DNA from: Pseudomonas graminis
Lineage (GTDB): Bacteria; Pseudomonadota; Gammaproteobacteria; Pseudomonadales; Pseudomonadaceae
Direction: 5' to 3'
Assembly (NCBI RefSeq): GCF_001705435.1
Contig: NZ_MDEN01000069.1
Location: 744,001 to 808,000 of the forward strand
Length of the DNA: 64,000 nt
Shown here in pieces: positions 1-6,845 of the stretch (its first letter is position 1; each line of letters opens with the position of its first letter). The notes under the pieces are model-generated. The model was not told the origin of the DNA, did no database searches, and saw nothing but the letters and a program-made list of their open reading frames with translations. A program made the translations under genes and the position numbers.

Positions 1-279
1 CAGAGCCAGAATGCGCGGGAGATCGCCGAACGGGCAGGGTGGCTCTATGACAAGTTCGTGCTGTTCATCCAGGACCTGGACGAAGTCGGCAACCGCCTTC
101 AGCAGCTGGACAAGGCCTACGGCGCCGCGCGCAACAAGCTCGTCGAGGGGCGCGGCAATCTGGTCAGCCGCAGCGAACAGCTCAAGCTGCTGGGCGCGCG
201 GGCCAGCAAGAGTCTGCCGGCGGATCTGCTGGAGCGGGCAATGACCGACCCGGATGGACTGGCCCAGCTGCCGGAGTGA
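1..279 (+). CDS. rmuC: DNA recombination protein RmuC, C-terminal end (partial)
   Basis: Only the last 92 codons are present; the 5' part lies before the window. The fragment is hydrophilic and helical, and its conserved AGWLYDKFVLFIQDL stretch followed by a predicted coiled-coil tail is typical of the end of RmuC. RmuC is a nuclease-like protein that limits inversions at short repeats; its catalytic core would be upstream and cannot be checked. The reading frame is open from base 1 and stops with TGA at 277-279. No T-run terminator follows; a 364-base non-coding gap leads to the next gene on the same strand. Confidence 0.8.
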   Translation, partial: QSQNAREIAERAGWLYDKFVLFIQDLDEVGNRLQQLDKAYGAARNKLVEGRGNLVSRSEQLKLLGARASKSLPADLLERAMTDPDGLAQLPE

Positions 280-643
280 TTGCGAGCGTTAATCGAAGGG
301 GAGGCGATGAGGCCAGGGCTTATAAGTTGAACCAAAGCCCGCGCTAATCGTATACACCTTCTCGTTCATCCATCAGCCCATTTCCTGCCCGTTAAAAATG
401 CACCGACTTTGGTCACGGTGCACTGTGGGCAGGCGCGGCGTCTGAAATCTCCTCTTTGAAAATCTGACATCTTGGCCTCATCGGCTGCCGGAAACCCGCT
501 GTCTTGGCGTCTTGCACGCGGGCCTCTTCGGCAATGGCACGCATTCTGCCTCCTGTTTCGTATACAACCCACACGCGCTCCCGTACGCAGTGTGTGCACG
601 TGTGATGCCGGGAGCCGCTTCGTCCTTATGAGGGAGAAATGCG
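280..643. promoter_or_regulatory. Intergenic region with sigma-54-type promoter and NtrC-like inverted repeat
   Basis: This 364-base gap holds no gene. TGGCAC-N5-CTGC at 535-549 has the GG-N10-GC spacing of a sigma-54 promoter (GG at 536-537, GC at 548-549). About 125 bases upstream, TGCACC-N12-GGTGCA at 399-422 is an inverted repeat of NtrC-type half sites, though the N12 spacer is wider than the usual N5. The 9-mer TCGTATACA also occurs twice (348-356 and 558-566). The permease start at 644 follows a GGGAG ribosome binding site. Nitrogen control of the permease is inferred. Confidence 0.5.
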
Positions 644-2095
644 ATGACCGAGCCATTGCCGAAGGGCTACAGCCCCCGCCTGTACAACGAGGACCTGGGC
701 CCCGTGCCGCAGAAATGGACCTGGTACAACATTTTCGCGTTCTGGATGAGTGACGTGCACAGCGTGGGCGGCTACGTCTTCGCGGCCAGCCTTTTTGCCC
801 TCGGGCTGGCGAGCTGGCAGGTGCTGATCGCGCTGCTGGCGGGTATCTGCATTATTCAGGTGATCGCCAACCTGCTGGCCAGGCCGAGTCAGCAGGCCGC
901 CGTGCCATATCCGGTGATCTGCCGTCTGGCCTTCGGCGTGTTCGGTGCGAATATTCCAGCGGTGATCCGCGGTCTGATCGCGGTGGCGTGGTACGGGGTG
1001 CAAACGTACCTGGCGTCCAGCGCGCTGATCATCGTGGTGCTGCGCTTCTTCCCACAGATGTCGGTCTACGCAGAGCCGCACTTTGCAGGTTTGTCTTACC
1101 TCGGCTGGTTCGGCTTCCTGGCACTCTGGGTGGTACAGGCGGCTGTGTTCTGGACCGGGATGGACTCGATCCGCCGCTTCATCGACTGGGCCGGCCCTGT
1201 GGTCTACGCCGTGATGTTCATCCTGGCGGGCTGGATTGTCTGGAAGGCGGGCTGGACCAACATCAGTTTTACCCTCTCCGAAAAATCGCTGACCGGCTGG
1301 GAAGCGTTTTCCCAAGTGATCATGGCCACGGCGCTGGTGGTGTCCTACTTCTCGGGTCCTACGCTTAACTTTGGCGACTTCAGTCGCTACTGCCGGAGCA
1401 TGTCTGAAGTACGGCGCGGCAATTTCTGGGGGCTGCCGATCAATTTTCTGGCCTTCTCACTGGTCACCGTTGTCATCGTTTCGGGAACGTTGCCGGTGTT
1501 CGGCGAGATGTTGCATGACCCGATCGCCACGGTGGCGCGCATCGACAATGACATCGCTGTGCTCCTTGGCGCATTTGCTTTCGTGACTGCGACGATCGGC
1601 ATCAACATCGTCGCCAACTTCGTGTCGCCAGCGTTCGACTTCGCCAACGTCGCCCCCAGCAAGATCAGCTGGCGCGCAGGCGGGATGATCGCGGCGGTGG
1701 CGTCCATCTTCATCACACCATGGAATCTGTTCAACAACCCCGCCGTTATCCATTACACGCTGGACGTGCTGGCAGCGTTCATCGGGCCGTTGTTCGGCAT
1801 CTTGCTGGTGGATTATTACGTGATCAAAAAGCAACAGATCGACGTCGACGCGCTGTTCAACGATGGGCCGACCGGACGCTACTGGTACACCGGCGGGGTG
1901 AATTACACGGCGGTGAAGGCGCTGTTGCTGGCAACCCTGGCAGGCATTGCCATCACCTTCATCCCGGCATTGCAGCCGATGGCGAACTTTGCATGGTTTA
2001 CAGGATGTTTCCTGGGTGGTGGGGTCTTCTATCTGCTGGCCAGACGTCGCCAGGCCCATGAATGCGCGGTGATGACGCCCGTGGTGGCAGGTTGA
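644..2095 (+). CDS. NCS1 family nucleobase/purine-cytosine-type permease
   Basis: The 483-residue protein has about twelve hydrophobic segments and a short polar N-terminus, the usual NCS1 size and layout. The early stretch WYNIFAFWMSDVHSVGGY matches the NCS1 TM1 region, and GLIAVAWYGVQTYLAS matches TM3. Family members import cytosine, purines, uracil, hydantoins, thiamine or allantoin by proton or sodium symport across the inner membrane; the substrate cannot be assigned here. The gene stands alone behind a probable sigma-54 promoter, which suggests scavenging of a nitrogen source. The guanidinobutyrase genes 1.1 kb downstream may be related in nitrogen use, but no shared transcript is visible. 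Confidence 0.85.
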   Translation: MTEPLPKGYSPRLYNEDLGPVPQKWTWYNIFAFWMSDVHSVGGYVFAASLFALGLASWQVLIALLAGICIIQVIANLLARPSQQAAVPYPVICRLAFGVFGANIPAVIRGLIAVAWYGVQTYLASSALIIVVLRFFPQMSVYAEPHFAGLSYLGWFGFLALWVVQAAVFWTGMDSIRRFIDWAGPVVYAVMFILAGWIVWKAGWTNISFTLSEKSLTGWEAFSQVIMATALVVSYFSGPTLNFGDFSRYCRSMSEVRRGNFWGLPINFLAFSLVTVVIVSGTLPVFGEMLHDPIATVARIDNDIAVLLGAFAFVTATIGINIVANFVSPAFDFANVAPSKISWRAGGMIAAVASIFITPWNLFNNPAVIHYTLDVLAAFIGPLFGILLVDYYVIKKQQIDVDALFNDGPTGRYWYTGGVNYTAVKALLLATLAGIAITFIPALQPMANFAWFTGCFLGGGVFYLLARRRQAHECAVMTPVVAG

Positions 2096-2200
2096 CGGCC
2101 CTGCCGTTTGTCGCGTGATGGCTTCGAATGGCCGATTTGCACTGTCACATCCTCATGCAAGGCGAAAAATTCCTGCCGCGACACTCGGTAGCAGGCGTAA

Positions 2201-2270
2201 AGTGCGCCTTAGCACTATGATCTGCTCTAGGCAGCTCGGACAGTGGCTGCCGAGTATTTCCCTGAAGGGG
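2201..2270 (+). promoter_or_regulatory. Leader of the PA1414-type micro-gene, with competing hairpins
   Basis: AGTGC-N6-GCACT at 2201-2216 abuts a -10-like TATGAT at 2216-2221. Two overlapping stems follow that cannot both form: GGCAGC (2230-2235) with GCTGCC (2246-2251), and CTCGG (2235-2239) with CCGAG (2250-2254). The ribosome binding site GAAGGGG (2264-2270) lies just beyond. In P. aeruginosa the PA1414 locus produces the small RNA SicX; I infer that a similar RNA could be made here. I found no TTGAT-N4-ATCAA Anr site in the upstream 180 bases. Confidence 0.4.
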
Positions 2271-2277
2271 GCGTTAT

Positions 2278-2403
2278 ATGAACAGCAAATTGCAAGAATG
2301 GCTTCACGATGTAGGCGTCGCGCTCGGGTTGATTGAAAAGCCAAAGCTGCAACCTATTCCCGTGCGCAGCAACGATGATGAGCGTCGCCGTCCACGCCGT
2401 TGA
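2278..2403 (+). CDS. PA1414 family micro-protein, 41 aa
   Basis: A 41-codon gene begins with ATG at 2278, seven bases after a strong GAAGGGG ribosome binding site, and ends with TGA at 2401-2403. The product starts MNSKLQEWLHDVGVALGLIE and ends in a basic, arginine-rich tail (DDERRRPRR). From memory this resembles the small protein of P. aeruginosa PA1414, whose transcript is also the source of the SicX small RNA. No function is known to me for the peptide. A strong hairpin lies just downstream. The gene was found by reading the sequence because it is shorter than usual ORF cut-offs. Confidence 0.6.
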   Translation: MNSKLQEWLHDVGVALGLIEKPKLQPIPVRSNDDERRRPRR

Positions 2404-2421
2404 GTGCCCGGTAACACGTGT

Positions 2422-2460
2422 AAAAAAAGCGGCGCTATCGCCCGATAGCCCGCTCTGTTT
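2422..2460. terminator. Bidirectional rho-independent terminator
   Basis: The core stem GCTATCG / CGATAGC is extended by GCGG / CCGC with a bulged G. On the minus strand it is followed by seven T residues; on the plus strand only a weak T-run (TCTGTTTT) follows. It sits between the convergent PA1414-type gene and the carrier-like gene. Confidence 0.75.
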
Positions 2461-2527
2461 TCCCCGACCGTTCGGTCACCTCTCCCGTATGATTCAGTTG
2501 CTTTCCCAAATCGATCCCGATTGCCCC

Positions 2528-2818
2528 TCAGTGGTGGGTTCTGCGTTTCTTCTCGACGAGAATCAGGTCAACCAGGCCCTGCAGCGTCAGTTGTCCGTAG
2601 GGTGAGTGCGCGGACATACCTGCTATGTCGGCCTTGATCTGATTCGGGAGGACAACGCCAAAGTCGCTTTGCAGAATTGAAAAAAATTCGTTGAAGTCGG
2701 CTTCATCCAGCTCAAGCGCGCTCAGCGTCACGTCCTCTTCTTCCTGAATCAGGGTTTTGTCGACCAGAATCTTTCCGATTGTGTCGATGACATGTTGTCT
2801 GACTTCGCTTCGCTTCAT
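2528..2818 (-). CDS. Acyl-carrier-protein-like small protein lacking the phosphopantetheine serine
   Basis: The protein is 96 residues, acidic and helical, with ACP-like order: an N-terminal helix (VRQHVIDTIGKILV), then LSALELDEADFNEFFSIL and a DFGVVLP turn that parallels the LgaDSLdxvElvmaleexFgixIP core of carrier proteins, and a last helix (LQGLVDLILVEKK). Where carrier proteins have DSL this one has DEA, so the serine that accepts 4'-phosphopantetheine is absent. It may be a degenerate or structural carrier-fold protein rather than a working ACP. The start is supported by AGAGG upstream. The gene is monocistronic and ends at a strong terminator. The fold call is by motif reading and is tentative. 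Confidence 0.5.
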   Translation of the reverse strand: MKRSEVRQHVIDTIGKILVDKTLIQEEEDVTLSALELDEADFNEFFSILQSDFGVVLPNQIKADIAGMSAHSPYGQLTLQGLVDLILVEKKRRTHH

Positions 2819-3231
2819 GGCAGGCCTCTGCTTTGATTCAAGTGGTAATCACCCCAACATCAAAAAACAGAGGGTTGTGGCAGAAATGCCCAGTGAGCAA
2901 CCACCCTGAAAACCTGCGCTGCGCAACATCGGCGGTATCCGAATAAGGCTAGCCCAAGTTGGCGAGACACGAATGGCAGGTGTGTGCGGATTTTTTGTAA
3001 CGGCGAGGAATGAAAGAACGGCGCGCCCGATGCCGCGCACACATGTGGGACCGGCTTCAGCCGGGAAGGCGTCAGGCGCTACACCGCAAAATTGAGGGTG
3101 CCCATACAGGCCTCTTCCCGGCTGAAGCCGGTCCCACTAGAAAGCAGCGCGCCTGGCCTTATTGACACAGCGCACACCCATTGTGGAGCTGGCTTTAGCA
3201 GGGAAGGGGCCGGCGGGTCAAATGTGGTCTG
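2819..3231. repeat. Intergenic region with REP palindromes (GGCTTCAGCC family)
   Basis: No gene is visible in this gap between two minus-strand genes. It carries an inverted pair of REP elements, 3045-3068 and 3114-3137, with core GGACCGGCTTCAGCCGGGAAG. A third, divergent copy with core GGCTTTAGCAGGGAAG is at 3182-3206. Such pairs in 3' and intergenic regions are common in Pseudomonas and are spread by RAYT transposases. Confidence 0.8.
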
Positions 3232-4182
3232 TCAGCGGTGTGCCACGCCGGGCAGCACGCAGAGCATTTCGTAGAGCAGATTGGCGCCCAGCAACGAGGT
3301 GTTGCCGGTGGTGTCGTAGGGCGGCGAGACCTCGACGAGGTCGCAGCCGATCAGGTCCAGCCCCTGGCACCCACGGATGATTTCGATGGCCTGAATGGTG
3401 GTCAGCCCGCCGATCTCTGGCGTACCCGTGCCCGGCGCCCAGGCCGGGTCAATGCCGTCGATGTCGAAACTCAGGTACACCGGACCGCCGCCCACCTTCT
3501 CGCGCACTTCGGCCATCAGCGGCGCCAGCGACTTGTGCCAGCACTCCTCGGCCTGGACCACGCGGAACCCCTGCTTGCGGCTCCAGTTGAAATCTTCGGC
3601 GGTATAGCCCTGGGCACGCAGACCAATCTGAACCACCCGATCGCAATCCAGAAGACCTTCCTCCACCGCTCGGCGGAAGGTGGTGCCGTGGGCGATCTTC
3701 TCGCCGAACATGTGATCGTTGACGTCCGCGTGGGCGTCGATGTGCACAAGCCCCACCTTGCCGTGTTTCTTCTTCATGGCGCGCAGGATCGGCAGCGTGA
3801 TGGTGTGATCGCCGCCGAGGGTCAGCGGGATGATGCCGTGCTCGAGAAAACCGTCGTAGGCCTCTTCGATGATGCGCACGGCGTCCAGCAGATTGAACGT
3901 GTTGATCGCCACGTCGCCGATGTCCGCCACTGAAAGCGAGTCAAATGGGGCGGCGCCGGTGGCCATGTTGTAGGGGCGAATCATCACCGATTCGGCGCGG
4001 ATTTCTCGTGGGCCGAAGCGGGTGCCAGCGCGCAGGGACGTACCGATGTCCAGCGGCACGCCGACGAACGCCGCGTCCAGCCCGGCCGCGGTTTGCAGGT
4101 GCGGCAAGCGCATCATGGTGGCGATGCCGGCGAAGCGCGGCATTTCGTTGCCGCCCAGTGGTTGATGGAAAATCTTGTCCAC
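3232..4182 (-). CDS. gbuA: Guanidinobutyrase (ureohydrolase family)
   Basis: The 316-residue protein is a ureohydrolase that splits 4-guanidinobutyrate to urea and 4-aminobutyrate in arginine and agmatine-related catabolism. Di-manganese ligands are visible: His126 in GGDHT, Asp149/His151/Asp153 in DAHAD, and Asp240/Asp242 in SFDIDGID. From memory, the N-terminus (MDKIFHQPLGGNEMPRFAGI) and most of the chain are nearly those of P. aeruginosa GbuA, which separates it from agmatinase SpeB and guanidinopropionase GpuA. It is divergent from a LysR gene, as in the known gbuA-gbuR pair, and should be induced by guanidinobutyrate through that regulator. Confidence 0.9.
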   Translation of the reverse strand: MDKIFHQPLGGNEMPRFAGIATMMRLPHLQTAAGLDAAFVGVPLDIGTSLRAGTRFGPREIRAESVMIRPYNMATGAAPFDSLSVADIGDVAINTFNLLDAVRIIEEAYDGFLEHGIIPLTLGGDHTITLPILRAMKKKHGKVGLVHIDAHADVNDHMFGEKIAHGTTFRRAVEEGLLDCDRVVQIGLRAQGYTAEDFNWSRKQGFRVVQAEECWHKSLAPLMAEVREKVGGGPVYLSFDIDGIDPAWAPGTGTPEIGGLTTIQAIEIIRGCQGLDLIGCDLVEVSPPYDTTGNTSLLGANLLYEMLCVLPGVAHR

Positions 4183-4283
4183 GGGATTGCCTCATCGGTG
4201 GTGAGCAAAAGGGGCGGAAGCAGGCTTCCGGCATGGCCCCGATTCTGTTGACCGGACCCGCCGCGAACAATCCGTCAGGCGAA

Positions 4284-4311
4284 ATACTTAGTTCAGATAT
4301 TCCTGAAGTAT
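4284..4311. promoter_or_regulatory. Putative GbuR operator between gbuA and gbuR
   Basis: Two nested inverted repeats lie in the divergent promoter region: ATACTT-N16-AAGTAT (4284-4311) and, inside it, TTCAG-N6-CTGAA (4292-4307). The inner repeat fits the T-N11-A form of LysR-type sites. It is 36 bases upstream of the gbuR start and about 100 bases from the gbuA start. Confidence 0.5.
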
Positions 4312-4347
4312 CGGGTAAGCTGCGCGGAAAACTATCCTGGAAACCCC

Positions 4348-5241
4348 ATGCCCAGCGCGCTTCCCGACCTCAAATTGCTGCGCATCTTCGCCTGCGTCGT
4401 GCGCCATCAGGGCTTTGCCAGCGCTCAGCAAGAACTCAATCTGTCGACCTCGGCGATCAGCACCTACATGAGCCAGCTTGAAGCCGCGCTCGGCATCGTG
4501 CTCTGTCATCGCGGGCGTGGCGGGTTCAGCCTGACCAGCAAGGGCGAGCTGTTTCATCAGGAAACCCTGCGCCTGCTCGGCGAACTGGAAGGCTTCGAGC
4601 TCTACGCCGCTGCGCTCAAGGGCGAGCTGCGCGGCACGCTCAATCTCGGCGTGCTGGACTCGACGGTCAGTGACCGCGCATTGCCCTTTGCGGAAGTCAT
4701 CGGCGCCTACAGTGCGGAGCATCCGGCCGTGCATTTGCACCTTGCGGTGATGAGCCCCTACGAACTGCAGCTGGGCGTGCTGGACAACCGGCTGGACCTG
4801 GCGATCGGATCGTTTTCCACGCGCATGAACGGCCTGCTCTATCAGCCGCTGTACCGCGAGCAGCATTGGCTGTATTGCAGCAATCGCCACGCGCTGTATG
4901 CCGAGCGGCGTATTCCCGAGCCCGTCATCACTCAACAGCGCATGGTCGGACGCGGCTACTGGAGCCAGGCCGAACTCGCCCGTCACGGCTTCAAGCACAG
5001 CGCCGCGACCGTCGAGAGTATGGAAGCGCAGCTGATTCTGGTGCTGTCCGGCGCCTACATCGGTTACTTGCCCGAGCACTACGCGCAATCGTGGGTGGAT
5101 TCCGGGCACCTGCGGGTCTTGCTGCCGGCAACCTTTGGCTATCAGGCGCCATTTTCGATGATCTTGCGTCGAGGGCGCAGCCGCGAGCCGCTGATTCAGA
5201 CCTTTCGCGATCTGCTGAAAGCCCAGCTCAATCCACTGTAG
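4348..5241 (+). CDS. gbuR: LysR family regulator of gbuA
   Basis: The 297-residue protein has an N-terminal winged helix (LPDLKLLRIFACVVRHQGFASAQQ, then the recognition helix LSTSAISTYMSQLE) and a C-terminal LysR substrate domain. Length and layout are normal for the family. Divergence from gbuA and a palindrome in the shared promoter support the role of guanidinobutyrate-responsive activator. The next gene, tapT, begins only 10 bases after the stop on the same strand, so read-through is likely. Confidence 0.8.
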   Translation: MPSALPDLKLLRIFACVVRHQGFASAQQELNLSTSAISTYMSQLEAALGIVLCHRGRGGFSLTSKGELFHQETLRLLGELEGFELYAAALKGELRGTLNLGVLDSTVSDRALPFAEVIGAYSAEHPAVHLHLAVMSPYELQLGVLDNRLDLAIGSFSTRMNGLLYQPLYREQHWLYCSNRHALYAERRIPEPVITQQRMVGRGYWSQAELARHGFKHSAATVESMEAQLILVLSGAYIGYLPEHYAQSWVDSGHLRVLLPATFGYQAPFSMILRRGRSREPLIQTFRDLLKAQLNPL

Positions 5242-5251
5242 GAAACCAACG

Positions 5252-5842
5252 ATGTCCCGTGCCCGCTGCGAACGCTGCCTGCGTCCGACCGATCATTGCC
5301 TGTGTGCGCTCATACCTGCTTTGGGCAGCCGGACGCGGGTATTGATCCTGCAGCATCCCAGCGAAGTCAATCACGCGCTCAACACGGCGCGCCTGGCAGC
5401 CCTGGGCCTTGAGAATGCGGAGTTGCACGTGGGAGAGGTGTTCGAGGATCTGACGCAATGGCTGAGCCGGCCCGGTTATCGAGCGTGTCTGCTATTCCCG
5501 GGGGAGGAGGCCGTGGCGCTGACAGCCAGCACTGCCGACGGAGTGCCCCTGCTGCTCGTCGTGCCTGATGGCACCTGGCGCAAAGCGCGCAAGTTGCTGC
5601 ACCTCAACCCCTTGCTGGCGGCGTTGCCCAGGGTCGTGCTGACGGACGCGCCACCTTCACGCTATCGATTGCGCAAGGCGCCGGGGCCCGACGCGTTGTC
5701 GACGCTGGAGGCCATCGTCCATGCGCTGCACACGCTGGAGCCGGAGACATCATTCGAGTGCTTGTTGCGTCCGTTCGATGCACTGATCGACGGACAGATT
5801 GCGGCAATGGGCGAAGAGACGTTTCGCCGCAATCATTCCTAA
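5252..5842 (+). CDS. tapT: tRNA-uridine aminocarboxypropyltransferase (DTW domain)
   Basis: This 196-residue DTW-domain protein begins with a CxxC-type cysteine cluster (RCERCLRPTDHCLC) and has the signature PDGTWRKARK near residue 110, then SRYRLRKAP. Family members (E. coli TapT/YfiP) transfer the aminocarboxypropyl group of S-adenosylmethionine to U47 of tRNAs to make acp3U. It starts 10 bases after gbuR, with AGGAAA just upstream, so it may ride on the gbuR transcript, although there is no obvious functional link. Confidence 0.85.
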   Translation: MSRARCERCLRPTDHCLCALIPALGSRTRVLILQHPSEVNHALNTARLAALGLENAELHVGEVFEDLTQWLSRPGYRACLLFPGEEAVALTASTADGVPLLLVVPDGTWRKARKLLHLNPLLAALPRVVLTDAPPSRYRLRKAPGPDALSTLEAIVHALHTLEPETSFECLLRPFDALIDGQIAAMGEETFRRNHS

Positions 5843-5854
5843 AGGCGGGATCGG

Positions 5855-6076
5855 TCAGCCGTTGAGCGAGGAGGGCATGCCTGGCTGACACGCGCTCGCC
5901 GCTTGCATGCGACGGACATAGACCTCGGTTTCCCGTGCAGCGTCTTCCTTGCTCATGAACGGACCTTCGAGGGTGTTTTCCCGGGTGCTGAAGAAGTAGA
6001 GGCCATTGACACGGGAAACGCGGTCGCTGCGAAAACGAACAGTGGGGGCTGGATCTTGTTCACGCTTGCTTAACAT
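5855..6076 (-). CDS. DUF6316 family small protein
   Basis: A 73-residue soluble protein starting MLSKREQD. I placed the start at 6076 because GGAGAAGG lies directly upstream; a 94-residue frame is possible but lacks a ribosome binding site. The middle, RVNGLYFFSTRENTLEGPF, followed by an acidic helix resembles the small DUF6316 proteins common in Pseudomonas. No function is known to me. It is convergent with tapT with only 12 bases between the stops. Confidence 0.6.
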   Translation of the reverse strand: MLSKREQDPAPTVRFRSDRVSRVNGLYFFSTRENTLEGPFMSKEDAARETEVYVRRMQAASACQPGMPSSLNG

Positions 6077-6230
6077 GGCCTTCTCCGGGCATTGGGTCGG
6101 TACGCGAATGATCTGAATGGGCGACAGGCGCCGCCACAATGTGAGTCAGAGCATTTGAATAGTAGCGTTCTTAACGGTTCCATCAACTTGCACCTCCGCT
6201 TCCCCATTTTTGGAGATGCAGGCACTTGAT

Positions 6231-6845
6231 TTAGCGCTTCCCCAAACCCTCGGCCTGACGAATCCACTGCTGACGCTGCTCCTCGGTAGAGGTGCGCACC
6301 GGCGAGAACTCCGTCAGGCGTGTGGTCTTGATCCCACAGAATTCAAGGATGGTTCTGACCATCTGCCGATGGGCAGGAGCCTTGAAGACCCAGCGGAAGT
6401 ACCGCGACGGCGTGTCCATGGTCACCAGCAATTCCGCTGTCCGGCCCTTCAGCAGGTCGTTGGAAGGGTGGTGCCTGCCATGGGCCTTGAAGGCAAAACC
6501 GGGCATGAATACCCGGTCGAAGAATCCACCGAGCAGGCTCGGCAAACCGCCCCACCAGACCGGATACACAAACACCAGATGCTGTGCCCAGTGCACCTCG
6601 CGCTGGGCTTCAAGCAGATCGTGTTCCAGGGTCTGGGCGGACTCATAGCCACCGCGCAGCACCGGGTCGAAATCCATTTCGTCGAGCTTCAGCACCCGCA
6701 CCACATGACCTTTGCTGCGCGCGCCCTGGGCATACGCCTCGCCCAGCGCGTGGCCGAGGCTGATGCTTTTCGGCGTGCCGATGATCATCAGGATGCGTTT
6801 GCCATAGCCTTCCAGTGGCGTGGCGCCGCTGATGGATTCAGCCAT
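6231..6845 (-). CDS. NAD(P)H:quinone oxidoreductase, flavodoxin fold
   Basis: A 204-residue protein with the flavodoxin-like layout of the NQO1/KefF/MdaB group: a beta strand and phosphate loop (RILMIIGTPKSISLGHALGE), then the conserved VFVYPVWWGGLPSLLGGFFDRVF segment that contacts FMN. It would reduce quinones with two electrons using NAD(P)H. The start overlaps the end of fumC by 8 bases, so the two are translationally coupled. The pairing suggests a protective or redox role next to the oxidant-resistant class II fumarase, but that is inference. Confidence 0.8.
   Translation of the reverse strand: MAESISGATPLEGYGKRILMIIGTPKSISLGHALGEAYAQGARSKGHVVRVLKLDEMDFDPVLRGGYESAQTLEHDLLEAQREVHWAQHLVFVYPVWWGGLPSLLGGFFDRVFMPGFAFKAHGRHHPSNDLLKGRTAELLVTMDTPSRYFRWVFKAPAHRQMVRTILEFCGIKTTRLTEFSPVRTSTEEQRQQWIRQAEGLGKR

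Noticed and set aside
399..415. Canonical 17-bp NtrC site (TGCACC-N5-GGTGCA)
   Set aside because: The left half fits, but with N5 spacing the right half does not; only the N12 arrangement gives a full inverted repeat, and it is reported as such.
2096..2277. Anr/FNR box expected upstream of a PA1414-type gene
   Set aside because: I looked for TTGAT-N4-ATCAA and found no convincing match, so no oxygen-control site is listed.
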